From Deltaproteobacteria bacterium (GTDB lineage Bacteria; JADJOY01), in NCBI GenBank assembly GCA_016713535.1, contig JADJOY010000017.1:159234-223233 (forward strand): a DNA stretch of 64,000 nt. Direction: 5' to 3'. The stretch's first letter is position 1. Every line of letters starts with the position of its first letter. Under the pieces are notes generated by a model, which saw only the letters and a program-made list of their open reading frames with translations, was not told the DNA's origin and searched no databases. This document shows positions 8,603 through 17,533 of the stretch, in pieces. Both the position numbers and the translations under genes were made by a program.

Positions 8603-8800
8603 ATGACGAACGAGACACCCGCCGTTGCCGAGGACGCGCCCCTCAAGAAGCCTTCTCTGCTCGAGGAGTTCGTGTGGTTCCTCAAGCACGAGAAGAAGTG
8701 GTGGCTCGGCTTCATCATCGCCATCCTGGTCGTGCTCTCGGCGTTCATCTTCCTGACGGAAAACAACGCCGTGATGCCGTTCATCTACACGATCTTCTGA
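8603..8800 (+). CDS. DUF5989 family small membrane protein
   Basis: The 65-residue protein has the DUF5989 pattern: a leucine/glutamate-rich start (LLEEFVWFLKHEKKWW), one membrane helix (about residues 35-55) and the ending LTENNAVMPFIYTIF. The ATG at 8603 is chosen because GGAG (8587-8590) is 12 nt upstream; a GTG at 8594 would be only 3 nt from it. The family is typically next to SxtJ-like, carbamoyltransferase or glycosyltransferase genes. Here it sits between glycosyltransferases, beside a paralogue. The molecular role is uncharacterised. Confidence 0.75.
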   Translation: MTNETPAVAEDAPLKKPSLLEEFVWFLKHEKKWWLGFIIAILVVLSAFIFLTENNAVMPFIYTIF

Positions 8801-8999
8801 TCTCCCGCGGTGGCGGCGCGGCCCACACCGTAGGTGGGCGCGCCTCGGTTCGTGTGCATTCGTGGCGGGCGCCGGTTCCCACCCCCCCCTTCGCCGGTGC
8901 GAGGAAATCCGGTCCACGGACTCTCGGTGACCGGAGGTGAAGTGAGCCTGGGTAGGGGACTCGGATGACGAGTCCCGCCCTTCGCGAGCCGGAGCCAGC

Positions 9000-10147
9000 G
9001 TGCGGGTCGGAATCGACATCACCTCATTGCTCGTGACGAGTGGCGGCGTCGGCCGCTACTTGCGGAACGCGGTCGCCGGGCTGCTCAGGGCCGACGCGCC
9101 GGCGCGTTACCGCTTCTTCCCCGTCGACTTCGATCGCGTAAAGGATGGCGAGAGCGCGCTCTGGGCGTCGCGCGCGCGGGGGCGCTGGCCCGGGCTCTTC
9201 TCCGCGCTCGGGATCTGGTCGGCCGCGGGCTGGAACCTGATCGGACGGCCGTCCCAGGACTGGTTCACGGGACCGGTCGACGTGTTCCACACCTCCGACC
9301 TGGTACCGTTGCCGCGCCGCACCGGGCGCATCGTCTCGACGATCTACGATCTCGCGCCGGAGATCCTCCCCGAGGCGCACAACCCGCGGCTCAGGCTGTT
9401 GCACCAGCTTCGCAACCGCGACATCGCGCGGCGCTCGGACGTGGTGGTGGCGATCAGCGAGAGCACCAAACGCGACGTCGTGCGCTATCTCGGCGTCGAC
9501 CCGGAGCGGGTGCAGGTGGTGTACGGCGGTGTGTCCGCGGCGTTCCATCCCCGACCCGAGGAAGAGGTCGAGGAAGCCCGCGTCCGCTACGGCCTCGACA
9601 AGGCCTACCTGATCTTCGTCGGCACCATCGAGCCGCGCAAGAACCTGGTGCGCCTGGTGCGCGCCTTCGCGCGCCTGCGCAAGCAGGGTGTGGATCCGGA
9701 CCTCGCCTTGGTGCTCGTCGGCCGCCGCGGGTGGCGCTGGGAAGAGGTGGACCGCGAGATCGAGGCGCTCGGGCTCACCACGCACGTGCGTCAGCTCGGC
9801 TACGTTCCCGAGCACGACCTGCCGGCGCTACTGACCGGGGCACAGGCGCTCGTGTACCCGTCGCTCTACGAGGATTCGGGTTCCCGCCGCTCGAGGCGAT
9901 GGCGTGCGGCACGCCCGCCGTTGCGTCGGCGGTGTCGTCGATCCCCGAGGTCGTCGACGGCGCGGGTGTGCTCGTCGATCCCCATCGGGAGGATGCGATC
10001 GCCGACGGCATCGGGCTGGTGCTCTCCGATCGCGAGCTTCGCGAGCGCCTCGTCGACGCGGGGCGCAAGCGCGCCGGGCTCTTCCCGTGGGATCGCACCG
10101 GCCGCTCGCTCTACGAGGTCTATCGCTCGGTCGCGGAGCGCTCGTGA
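9000..10147 (+). CDS. Glycosyltransferase GT4, broken by a one-base frameshift
   Basis: The gene starts at GTG 9000 with GGAG 5 nt upstream and encodes a GT4 enzyme of about 382 residues. The first part holds MRVGIDITSLL and FVGTIEPRKNLVRLVRAFARL. At 9870-9874 the expected GAG-GGA-TTC reads GAG-GAT-TC, so one G is missing. The frame then changes and the conserved GFGFPPLEAMACGTPAVAS continues in the new frame to TGA 10147. Read across the break, the protein matches mannosyltransferase-like GT4 enzymes in full. The break is probably a consensus error or a very recent mutation. The next gene starts inside the stop (GTGA). Confidence 0.8.
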
Positions 10148-10968
10148 GCGCGCTGGACCGTCCCCGTCCGCGCACGCTGATCCTGATCCCGGCCTACGAC
10201 GAAGCCGCGACCATCGGAGACGTGGTGTCGCGCGTCCGGCGCGTGGCACCCGGCGTCGCGGTGCTCGTGGTCGACGACGGATCGCGCGACCGCACTGCCG
10301 CGCTCGCGCGCAACGCCGGCGCCATGGTGGTGAGGCACCCCTTCAATCTCGGCCACGGCGCGGCGCTGCAGACCGGCTATCGCTTCGCGCGCGAGCGCGA
10401 CTTCGGCTTCGTCATCCAGCTCGACGCGGACGGCCAACACGAGCCGCGCGACATCACCGTCATCGCGAAGGCGCTCACCGACGGCGGCTGCGACATCGTG
10501 CTGGGCTCGCGCTTCCTGGGCGGCGCCGCGTACCCGATCTCGCTGGTGCGGCGCACCACGATCCGTTTCTTCGCGGCGCTGGTGCGCGCCCTCACCGGAT
10601 GGCGCATCACCGACCCGACCTCGGGGTTCCAGGGCCTGTCGCGGGCCGCGTTCGCGTTCCACTGCGCCGATCACTTCCCGGCTGACTTCCCGGACGCGGA
10701 CGTGATCGTGATGGCGGAGCGCGCGGGGCTGCGGCTCCGCGAGGTGCCGGTGCGGATGTACGCGCCGCGCCCCGGTCGCAGCATGCATCCCGGCTGGATC
10801 AAGCTCTACTACGTGTTCAAGCAGCTCGTGTCCCTCGGCATGGTCGTGCTCGCCACGGGCATCCGGCGTCGCGGTGACGGCTCGGCGTGGACCGGCGTCG
10901 CTCCAACGGCCCGGTCGTGGGCGAGCGAGTCGAGTGGCGCGCGCGCCTCATCCTCGCGCCGCTCATGA
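10144..10968 (+). CDS. Glycosyltransferase family 2, polyprenyl-phosphate sugar synthase type
   Basis: The 274-residue protein starts at GTG 10144. It has the GT2 nucleotide-binding start TLILIPAYDEAATIGDVV, VVDDGSRDRT, then FVIQLDADGQHEP carrying the metal-binding DxD, and DPTSGFQGLSR. This is the dolichyl-phosphate-mannose-synthase-like subfamily, which loads a sugar from an NDP-sugar onto a polyprenyl phosphate at the membrane. It overlaps the DUF2304 gene by ATGA, a well-known pairing. It would provide lipid-linked sugar to the cluster. The last about 40 residues are low complexity and may not be conserved. Confidence 0.87.
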   Translation: MSALDRPRPRTLILIPAYDEAATIGDVVSRVRRVAPGVAVLVVDDGSRDRTAALARNAGAMVVRHPFNLGHGAALQTGYRFARERDFGFVIQLDADGQHEPRDITVIAKALTDGGCDIVLGSRFLGGAAYPISLVRRTTIRFFAALVRALTGWRITDPTSGFQGLSRAAFAFHCADHFPADFPDADVIVMAERAGLRLREVPVRMYAPRPGRSMHPGWIKLYYVFKQLVSLGMVVLATGIRRRGDGSAWTGVAPTARSWASESSGARASSSRRS

Positions 10969-11309
10969 CCGAGACCCAGCAGCGCTTCGCTCTGGCCACG
11001 GCGCTCGGCTTGTTGCTGCTGATCGTCGAGCTGGTGCGCCGGCGCCGCCTGAGCCCCGCCTTCGCGTGGGGCTGGCTGGTGGTGGGCGTCGGGATCATGG
11101 GGCTGGTGATCTGGTACGACGGGCTGCTCTACCTGACGCGTCTCATCGGCGCCGTCGCCCCCACCTCTACGCTCTTCCTGTTCGGCATCCTTTTCCTCCT
11201 GCTGGCGTGCCTGCAGTTCTCGATGCGGATCACCTCGCTCGAGGAGCGCCTCAAGGTCCTCGCGCAGGAGATCGCGCTGCTGCGTGGGCGCCACGACGAG
11301 CCCGAGTGA
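10965..11309 (+). CDS. DUF2304 membrane protein
   Basis: The 114-residue protein has three predicted membrane segments (about residues 8-22, 34-52 and 62-82) and a charged coiled C-terminus (ITSLEERLKVLAQEIALL). This matches DUF2304, a family nearly always encoded next to GT2 polyprenyl-phosphate glycosyltransferases and thought to help them at the membrane. The ATG overlaps the stop of the GT2 gene (ATGA), so the two proteins are probably made in equal amounts. xerD begins 3 nt downstream, so the glycan and recombinase genes may share transcripts. Confidence 0.85.
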   Translation: MTETQQRFALATALGLLLLIVELVRRRRLSPAFAWGWLVVGVGIMGLVIWYDGLLYLTRLIGAVAPTSTLFLFGILFLLLACLQFSMRITSLEERLKVLAQEIALLRGRHDEPE

Positions 11310-11312
11310 CCC

Positions 11313-12221
11313 GTGTCGGCGCACCTCGACGCGTACCTGGCGTTCCTGGCGGTGGAGAAGGGATTGGCGCCCAATTCGCTCGACGGCTACGCGCGGGATC
11401 TCGGCAAGTACGAGGAGCACCTCGAGCGTCACGGGCGCGACGCGCTCGGCGCGGAACGAACCGAGGTCGTCGCGTTCCTCAAGCTCCTCGTGGACGGGGG
11501 GCTCGCGCCGTCGAGCGTGTCGCGCGCGCTGTCGGCCGTGCGCGGCTTTCACCGCCACCTGGTGCGCGAGGGAATCCGCGCCACGAATCCCACCACCGAG
11601 ATCGATCGCCCGCGCCGAGGCCTCAAGCTGCCGAGCGTGCTCAGCGTGGAGGAGATCGAGCGGCTCGTGACCTCGCCCGCGGGCGACTCGCCGAAGGACC
11701 TCCGCGACCGTGCCATGCTCGAGCTCCTCTACGCCTCGGGGTTGCGGGTGAGCGAGATCGTTGGGCTCGGAACGCTGGACGTGGACCTCGGGTCGGGGCT
11801 CGTCACCGTGCTGGGCAAGGGCTCGAAGCAGCGCGTCGTGCCGCTCGGTGAAGAGGCCCACGCCCGGGTGTCCAGCTACCTCGCACACGGCCGGCGGCTC
11901 CTCGACCGCACGCGCCGCAGCCCGATGCTCTTCCTCAACACCCGCGGAGGCAAGCTCACGCGCCAGGGTTTCTGGAAGATCCTGCGCGCGCGAGCGCGGC
12001 AAGCCGGACTGGCGCGGCGAGTGACGCCCCACACCCTGCGCCACAGCTTCGCGACCCACCTCCTCGAGGGTGGCGCCGACATCCGCACGGTCCAGGTGCT
12101 GCTCGGCCACGCCGACGTGTCGACCACCCAGATCTACACGCACGTGAGCCGCGACTCGCTCCGGCGCGTGTACGAGCGTGCCCACCCGCGAGCGCGGCCG
12201 GCACGGCGAGCGCGCTCGTGA
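11313..12221 (+). CDS. xerD: Tyrosine recombinase XerD
   Basis: The 302-residue protein has the SAM-like N-terminal core-binding domain (residues 1-100) and the catalytic domain with all expected residues: R145 (ASGLRVSE), K172 (GKGSKQR), H240 and R243 (HTLRHSF), H266 (LLGHADVS) and Y275 (IYTHV). Xer recombinases resolve chromosome dimers at dif during FtsK-driven segregation. Sequence form and length fit XerD somewhat better than XerC, but the choice is not certain. It starts at GTG 11313, 3 nt after the DUF2304 gene, and its stop overlaps the next start (GTGA). Confidence 0.9.
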   Translation: MSAHLDAYLAFLAVEKGLAPNSLDGYARDLGKYEEHLERHGRDALGAERTEVVAFLKLLVDGGLAPSSVSRALSAVRGFHRHLVREGIRATNPTTEIDRPRRGLKLPSVLSVEEIERLVTSPAGDSPKDLRDRAMLELLYASGLRVSEIVGLGTLDVDLGSGLVTVLGKGSKQRVVPLGEEAHARVSSYLAHGRRLLDRTRRSPMLFLNTRGGKLTRQGFWKILRARARQAGLARRVTPHTLRHSFATHLLEGGADIRTVQVLLGHADVSTTQIYTHVSRDSLRRVYERAHPRARPARRARS

Positions 12222-13849
12222 CCCACCGTCCCGTGCCCGTCCCGGAGCGGATGGTCGCGTTGCCCCGCTCGATCCCTCTGCGCGAGGCGCACGTGAACTG
12301 GGGTAACGCGCCAGCGGCGTGGCTCGCGGACGGCGTGGCGGGCGAGGTGGTGCTACGCGACGACCTCGCGCGCGCTCTCGCTCACGGTCTCGGCGACCAT
12401 CCTCTGGCGTCGATCGCGCGTACCGACGTCCCGGAGGAGGATCCGGCGGGCGCCGAGCCCGCGGGCCCGCGCCGCGGCGCGACGGCGCTCGGCTGGACCC
12501 TCGTCCCGCCGGAAGGCGACCAACGGTGGATCTTCCGTGTTCCGGTCGACGTTGCGCCGAACCGTGCCCTCGCCGAACGTGCCATGGCGCGGCTGTTACC
12601 TCCCGCGGCCTTCGACGTGCTGCGCGAGATGGGAGGGTTCGCGGCGGGTCGCGGCGCGGCGGTGCTGGCCGTCGGCGGGTTGGTGCGGGACCTGGCGGTC
12701 GGGCTGCCGTTCCAGGAGATGGACCTCGACCTGCTGGTCGAGGGCGACGCGATCGCGCTGGCTCGGGCCTGGGGACGGACCCGGGGCTACGCCGTCCGCG
12801 CGCATCCGGCGTTCGGCACCGCGAAATGCTCGGCGGCCGGAGCGATCGAGGTCGACCTCGCGTCGATGAGGTACGAGCGCTATGCCGCGCCCGGCGCGCT
12901 ACCGACCGTCGCACCGGGCACGCTGGTCGACGACCTTCATCGTCGCGACTTCACGGCCAACGCGCTCGCGCTGCGGCTCTCGCCGGAGCACTTCGGTGCG
13001 GTCGTCGACCCGTTCGACGGATGGGGCGACCTCGAGCGCAGGATCCTGCGCCCTCATCATCCGCTGAGCTTCGTCGACGATCCCACCCGGCTGCTGCGCT
13101 CCGCCCGCTACCGAGCTCGGCTCGGGCTCGTCGCCGACGCCGGGCACGAGCGCGCGCGGGAGCTCGCGCTCGCCGCGCGAGCGATCGACCGCGTGTCGGG
13201 TTCCCGGCTCTTCGCCGACCTGACCCGCATCCTCGTCGAGCTGGATCCGGTGGCTCCGCTCGCGCTCCTCGCGGGTGAGGGCGTCGTGCGTGCCGTTCAT
13301 CCGGCGCTCCACGGTTGGCTCACGGGAGTCGATCGCCTACGGCGCGTACGCGAGGTACAGGCTACCTGGCCCGAACCGCTTGCGGCGGTGGACGCGGCGA
13401 TCCCGTCGCTCGCGGCGCTCGCGTGGGAGGCCGACGCCGACTCGATCCTCCAGGTGCGGCGTCGCCTCGCGCCGCCGGGACGCGCCGGCGGACGCCTCGA
13501 GCTCGAGGTGCCGCGTGCTCGAGCCATCGCGGAGAAGCTCGCCGACCACGAGGCGGTCCGGCCGAGTGTGGCGTACAAGCTGCTCCACGATCTGCCGGGT
13601 GCGCTGCTGGTCACCATCGCCGCCCTCGGCGGAGCCGGCGCGGCGAGCGCGGTGCGGCGCTTCGTCGAGACGTCGCGCCACGTCGCGATCAGCACCTCGG
13701 GAGACGACCTGCGCGCGCTCGGCTTCGAGCCGGGGCCGGTCTTCGGCCGCATCCAGGCGCGGCTGAGGACCGCCCGCCTCGACGGTGAGGTACACGATCG
13801 CGAGTCGGAGCTGGCGCTGGTTCGACGGGAGTTTCTAGCCGTCGATTGA
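12218..13849 (+). CDS. CCA-adding enzyme / poly(A) polymerase family nucleotidyltransferase
   Basis: This 543-residue protein has the class II nucleotidyltransferase head domain at about residues 140-300: LAVGGLVRDLAVG, the metal-binding MDLDLLVEGD, RRDFTANALAL and DPTRLLRSARYRARLGL. The C-terminal half is helical as in tRNA nucleotidyltransferases. It adds CCA to tRNA 3' ends or acts on RNA tails. The first about 130 residues are an N-terminal extension that I do not recognise. The one tRNA gene in this window already encodes CCA, so repair rather than synthesis of CCA is possible for that tRNA. It starts at GTG overlapping xerD's stop. Confidence 0.85.
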   Translation: MTHRPVPVPERMVALPRSIPLREAHVNWGNAPAAWLADGVAGEVVLRDDLARALAHGLGDHPLASIARTDVPEEDPAGAEPAGPRRGATALGWTLVPPEGDQRWIFRVPVDVAPNRALAERAMARLLPPAAFDVLREMGGFAAGRGAAVLAVGGLVRDLAVGLPFQEMDLDLLVEGDAIALARAWGRTRGYAVRAHPAFGTAKCSAAGAIEVDLASMRYERYAAPGALPTVAPGTLVDDLHRRDFTANALALRLSPEHFGAVVDPFDGWGDLERRILRPHHPLSFVDDPTRLLRSARYRARLGLVADAGHERARELALAARAIDRVSGSRLFADLTRILVELDPVAPLALLAGEGVVRAVHPALHGWLTGVDRLRRVREVQATWPEPLAAVDAAIPSLAALAWEADADSILQVRRRLAPPGRAGGRLELEVPRARAIAEKLADHEAVRPSVAYKLLHDLPGALLVTIAALGGAGAASAVRRFVETSRHVAISTSGDDLRALGFEPGPVFGRIQARLRTARLDGEVHDRESELALVRREFLAVD

Positions 13850-14036
13850 CGGTGCGCAGCGCGCCGCGATCACGTCGTCGGTTCCTTGCTTGGTCGGGGG
13901 CGGATCGCTATTCTCCGCCCGCTCCGCCCCCCCGAGCGGCCGCTCTCGCGGACGTCTGCACGGGATGGGACGGCGGTCGTGTCGTGAGCCGGCACGGGCT
14001 CGACGGCACCGCATTCACGAAATCCCGAGATCATCG

Positions 14037-15044
14037 ATGACCGAACCACAGCGCGAACGCGTGCTGAGTGGCACCCGACCCACCGGGCGCTTGCACCTCG
14101 GGCACCTGCACGGTGCGCTCCTCAACTGGGTGAGCCTCCAGCAGCAATACGACTGCTTCTTCTTCGTCGCCGACTGGCATGCGCTGACCAGCGAGTACGA
14201 GACGTCGGGCGTCATCGCCGCCAACGTCCGCGAGCTGGTCGCCGACTGGCTCGGGGCCGGGCTCGACCCGGAGCGGGCGACGCTCTTCGTCCAGTCGAAG
14301 GTCAAGGAGCACGCCGAGCTGTTCCTGATCCTCGGCATGATCACCCCGCTCGGATGGCTGGAGCGCAATCCAACCTACAAGGAGATGCAAGAAAACCTGA
14401 CCGCCAAGGACCTGAGCACCTTCGGGTTCCTCGGCTATCCGGTGCTCCAGGCGAGCGACATCCTGGCTTACAGGGCGCACCACGTGCCGGTCGGCGTCGA
14501 CCAGCTCCCGCACCTCGAGATCACGCGAGAGATCGCGCGACGGTTCAACTTCCTGTTCCGGAACACGTTCCCCGAGCCGCAGGCGCTGCTCACGAAGTCC
14601 TCCAAGGTCGCGGGTACCGACGGCCGGAAGATGAGCAAGAGCTACGGCAACACCCTCGACCTCGCCGACACGCCCGACACGCTGCGCGCCAAGGTGAAGA
14701 CCATGTTCACCGATCCGCAGCGCAAGCGCCGCAACGATCCGGGCGACCCCGAGGTGTGCCCCGTCTACCAGCTACACCGCCTCTACCATCCCGACGCCGA
14801 GCGCGTGGCCGAGATCGGCGCGGACTGCAGGGCCGCGAAGATCGGCTGCGTCGACTGCAAGAAGGAGATGGTCGAGCACCTGATCACCGGTACGGAGGCG
14901 GTGCGCGAGCGCCGCGCCGCCGCGCTCGCCAGGCCCGGCTACATCGAGGACGTGCTCGATCACGGCAACCTTCGTGCGCGAGCAATCGCCTCGCACACGC
15001 TCGACGCCGTCCGCGCCGCCGTGGGATTGCCGACCGAGCCATGA
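14037..15044 (+). CDS. trpS: Tryptophanyl-tRNA synthetase, iron-sulfur type
   Basis: The 335-residue class I synthetase has HLGH at 20-23 (HIGH motif) and KMSKS at 198-202. It charges tRNA-Trp. In the C-terminal domain four cysteines, C241, C264, C271 and C274, follow C-x22-C-x6-C-x2-C exactly, the spacing known from the [4Fe-4S]-containing Thermotoga maritima enzyme. The ATG at 14037 is the only conserved start. The stop overlaps scpA's ATG (ATGA), giving a trpS-scpA-scpB operon, an arrangement seen in several deltaproteobacterial-type genomes. Confidence 0.95.
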   Translation: MTEPQRERVLSGTRPTGRLHLGHLHGALLNWVSLQQQYDCFFFVADWHALTSEYETSGVIAANVRELVADWLGAGLDPERATLFVQSKVKEHAELFLILGMITPLGWLERNPTYKEMQENLTAKDLSTFGFLGYPVLQASDILAYRAHHVPVGVDQLPHLEITREIARRFNFLFRNTFPEPQALLTKSSKVAGTDGRKMSKSYGNTLDLADTPDTLRAKVKTMFTDPQRKRRNDPGDPEVCPVYQLHRLYHPDAERVAEIGADCRAAKIGCVDCKKEMVEHLITGTEAVRERRAAALARPGYIEDVLDHGNLRARAIASHTLDAVRAAVGLPTEP

Positions 15045-15907
15045 GCCAGCCGGAGTCGACCGCGCTGGACCCGGGAGAGGGGGGTGAGGACCGCCCGCCG
15101 ACCGGCGAGAGCTCGATCCGCGTCCGACTCGACATCTTCGAAGGTCCGCTCGACCTGTTGCTCTATCTGCTCCGCAAGGAGCAGGTGAGCATCTACGACA
15201 TCCCCATCGCCAAGATCACCGAGCAGTACCTCGGCACGCTCAAGCTCATCCAGGAGCTCAATCTCGACGTGGCGGGTGAGTTCCTGGTGATGGCGGCGAC
15301 GCTGCTGCACATCAAGTCGCGCATGTTGTTGCCGACTCCGCCGAGCGAGGACGGCGCCCAGGACAACGGGCCCGACCCCCGAGCCGAGCTGGTCCAGGCG
15401 CTTCTCGAGTACCAGCGCTTCCGGCTGGCCGCCGAGGAGCTCGCCACGCGTCCGCTCCTCGGGCGCGACGAGTTCGTGCGCGGAGGACTCGGCCAGGATC
15501 CGCTCGGCGAAGCGCCCGAGCCGCGCGTCTCCGCGGGCATCGTGGATCTGGTCACCGCGTTCCGTGGGCTGCTCGAGCGGCTGGTCGGCACCGATGCGCA
15601 CCAGGTGTTCCTGGAGTCGGTGAGCCTCACCGACCGCATCAACCAGATCCTCGAGCTGCTCCCAGCCCAGGGCTCGGTGCTCTTCGAGGACGTGTTCCGC
15701 CCCTTCTACGGAGATGCCCGTCCGGGGACCCAGCGCTACGAGCTGGTGGTGACGTTCCTGGCGATCCTGGAGCTGGTTCGAATCCGTGTCATCCGCGCCA
15801 ACCAGGAACACGCCTTCGGGCCCATCGTGATCGAACGCGCCGTGGCGCTGGACTCCACCGAAGAGGCGCGTGTTGCCGACGAGATCGCCAAGATCGAGGA
15901 AACGTGA
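15041..15907 (+). CDS. scpA: Segregation and condensation protein A
   Basis: This 288-residue kleisin begins its conserved part at about residue 28 (RLDIFEGPLDLLLYLL), with LLHIKSRMLLP around residue 88 and a C-terminal winged-helix region (VTFLAILELVRIRVIRANQ). ScpA bridges the heads of the SMC dimer and binds ScpB, forming the bacterial condensin. The ATG overlaps the trpS stop and the TGA overlaps the scpB GTG, so the three are coupled. A non-conserved charged loop lies at about residues 105-120. Confidence 0.94.
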   Translation: MSQPESTALDPGEGGEDRPPTGESSIRVRLDIFEGPLDLLLYLLRKEQVSIYDIPIAKITEQYLGTLKLIQELNLDVAGEFLVMAATLLHIKSRMLLPTPPSEDGAQDNGPDPRAELVQALLEYQRFRLAAEELATRPLLGRDEFVRGGLGQDPLGEAPEPRVSAGIVDLVTAFRGLLERLVGTDAHQVFLESVSLTDRINQILELLPAQGSVLFEDVFRPFYGDARPGTQRYELVVTFLAILELVRIRVIRANQEHAFGPIVIERAVALDSTEEARVADEIAKIEET

Positions 15908-17073
15908 GCACTCCCGACGCACCGCAAGACGAGCAGGCTGGCCTCGAGAGCGACGAAGCTCGCGCGGACGCCTCGGCGGTCCCGGCCGAGGCCGAACTGA
16001 CCGCCGAACCGGTCGCTCCGCCCGCCGAGGATGGGGATACCTCGTCCACCCCCGCGGGTGACGAACCCGACGGCTCGTCGGTGGAGGCGGACCCGGTCGA
16101 TGCGGAGGGCGTGATCGCGGAGGAGCCTGCGCGGGACCCGGATCCGCACGGCGAGGACGTCCAGGCCTCCGAGCCCGCGCCGCTCGATGCGACGGCGGAG
16201 AGCGAGCTCGACGAACCGAGCGAGCCCGAACCCGAAGGCGCGCCCGCCGCCGTGGCGTCGGACGCAGCCGAGGTCGAGGTCGAGGAGGATGCACCTCCGT
16301 CGGTGCTCGATCGCGGGCTCGTGGAGGCGCTGCTCTTCGCCGCGGACGAGCCGCTCACGCCCGCGCAGATCAAGAAGGTGCTCGGCGGCGTGGAAACCAG
16401 CGAGGTTCGCGCCGTGCTGGAAGCAATCCGCGCCGAGCTCGACGACCGCAAGGCGGGCTTCGCGCTGATCGAAGTTGCCGGCGGCTTCCAGTTCCGTACC
16501 CGTGCGGAGTTCGGGGGGTGGATCCGGCAGCTGCGGTCGGACAAGCCGCCCAAGCTCTCGAAGCCGGCGCTCGAGACGCTGGCGGTGGTGTCATACAAGC
16601 AGCCGGTGACCCGCGCCGAGATCGAGGCCATCCGGCGGGTCGACACCGGGGCTGTCCTCAAGACGCTGCTCGACCGGCGGCTGCTGAAGGTCGTCGGCAC
16701 CAAGGACGTGCCGGGGCGGCCCGCTCTGTACGGCACCAGCAAGGAGTTCCTCGAGGTCTTTCGCCTCAAGAGCTTGAAGGAGCTGCCGACCCTCAAGGAG
16801 ATCCGAGACGTCGCCGTGGAAATGGGCGATGCTCTCGACGTTCCGCGCGAGCTCTTGCCCGAGGACGTCGCGGCCGCGCTGCCGCCGCTCGAGGGGCCGG
16901 AGGACATGACGGCCGAGGCCGCCGCGGAACCCGGTGAAGAGGGAGGCGAACCGGTGGCGAGCGCCGAAGACGACGGCGCGATCGAACCGCCGGCCATCGC
17001 CGAGGAGCCGAGCGGCTCCGATGAACACGAACCAGCGCCCAGCCCGCCGTCCGCGGAGGCCGAGGAGGACTGA
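15904..17073 (+). CDS. scpB: Segregation and condensation protein B with acidic extensions
   Basis: The 389-residue protein has the two winged-helix domains of ScpB between about residues 135 and 315, with LVEALLFAADEPLTPAQI, LSKPALETLAVVSYKQPVTR and a GTKDVPGRPALYGTS segment. It binds ScpA in the condensin complex. Unusually, about 130 residues rich in Asp, Glu, Ala and Pro precede the first domain, and about 70 acidic residues follow the second; both look disordered. The start is GTG 15904 in the scpA stop. The next gene is almost purely acidic as well. Confidence 0.93.
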   Translation: MSTPDAPQDEQAGLESDEARADASAVPAEAELTAEPVAPPAEDGDTSSTPAGDEPDGSSVEADPVDAEGVIAEEPARDPDPHGEDVQASEPAPLDATAESELDEPSEPEPEGAPAAVASDAAEVEVEEDAPPSVLDRGLVEALLFAADEPLTPAQIKKVLGGVETSEVRAVLEAIRAELDDRKAGFALIEVAGGFQFRTRAEFGGWIRQLRSDKPPKLSKPALETLAVVSYKQPVTRAEIEAIRRVDTGAVLKTLLDRRLLKVVGTKDVPGRPALYGTSKEFLEVFRLKSLKELPTLKEIRDVAVEMGDALDVPRELLPEDVAAALPPLEGPEDMTAEAAAEPGEEGGEPVASAEDDGAIEPPAIAEEPSGSDEHEPAPSPPSAEAEED

Positions 17074-17077
17074 CGAA

Positions 17078-17374
17078 ATGAACGCCGATGCCGCAGTTGC
17101 CCTTCACCCCGCCAGCGAGGACCGCGACGAGGAGCTCGATCTCGAGACCCTGATCGGTGCCCCCGACGAGGACGAGGACGAAGAGGACGAGGAAGACTTC
17201 GACGAGGAAGATTTCGACGAAGACGAGGACGACGAGCTCGACGACGAGGACGAAGACGAGGACGAAGACGAGGACGACGACTTCGACGAAGACGACTTCG
17301 ACGATGACGACGACGAGGATGACGAGGACGACGAGGACGAGGAAGACGAGGACTGGGACGACGAGGACGACTGA
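17078..17374 (+). CDS. Extremely acidic low-complexity protein
   Basis: The ATG at 17078 has GAGGAGG 9 nt upstream and starts 4 nt after scpB's stop. The 98-residue product begins with an ordinary segment of about 20 residues (MNADAAVALHPASEDRDEEL). From about residue 30 it is almost only Asp and Glu with a few Phe, Leu and Trp, written as GAC/GAG-rich triplet repeats. No catalytic domain is possible. It could be a disordered polyanion acting near the SMC complex or in histone-like protein binding, or it could be a decayed tail. The good ribosome-binding site and operon position favour translation. Confidence 0.65.
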   Translation: MNADAAVALHPASEDRDEELDLETLIGAPDEDEDEEDEEDFDEEDFDEDEDDELDDEDEDEDEDEDDDFDEDDFDDDDDEDDEDDEDEEDEDWDDEDD

Positions 17375-17533
17375 GCCGGCTCGTCCGGCCTGGTGCGGAC
17401 GCTGGCGCTCGACCGGCGCGCGTGCGCACGGGTGGCCGCGGGGCTGAAGCCGCCCGCGGAGAGCGCCTTGGGCCCCCTGACAGTGGGGCCGCGCTGCCTC
17501 GCACCGAGCCGACCCGAACCCGGAAGCTCACCG

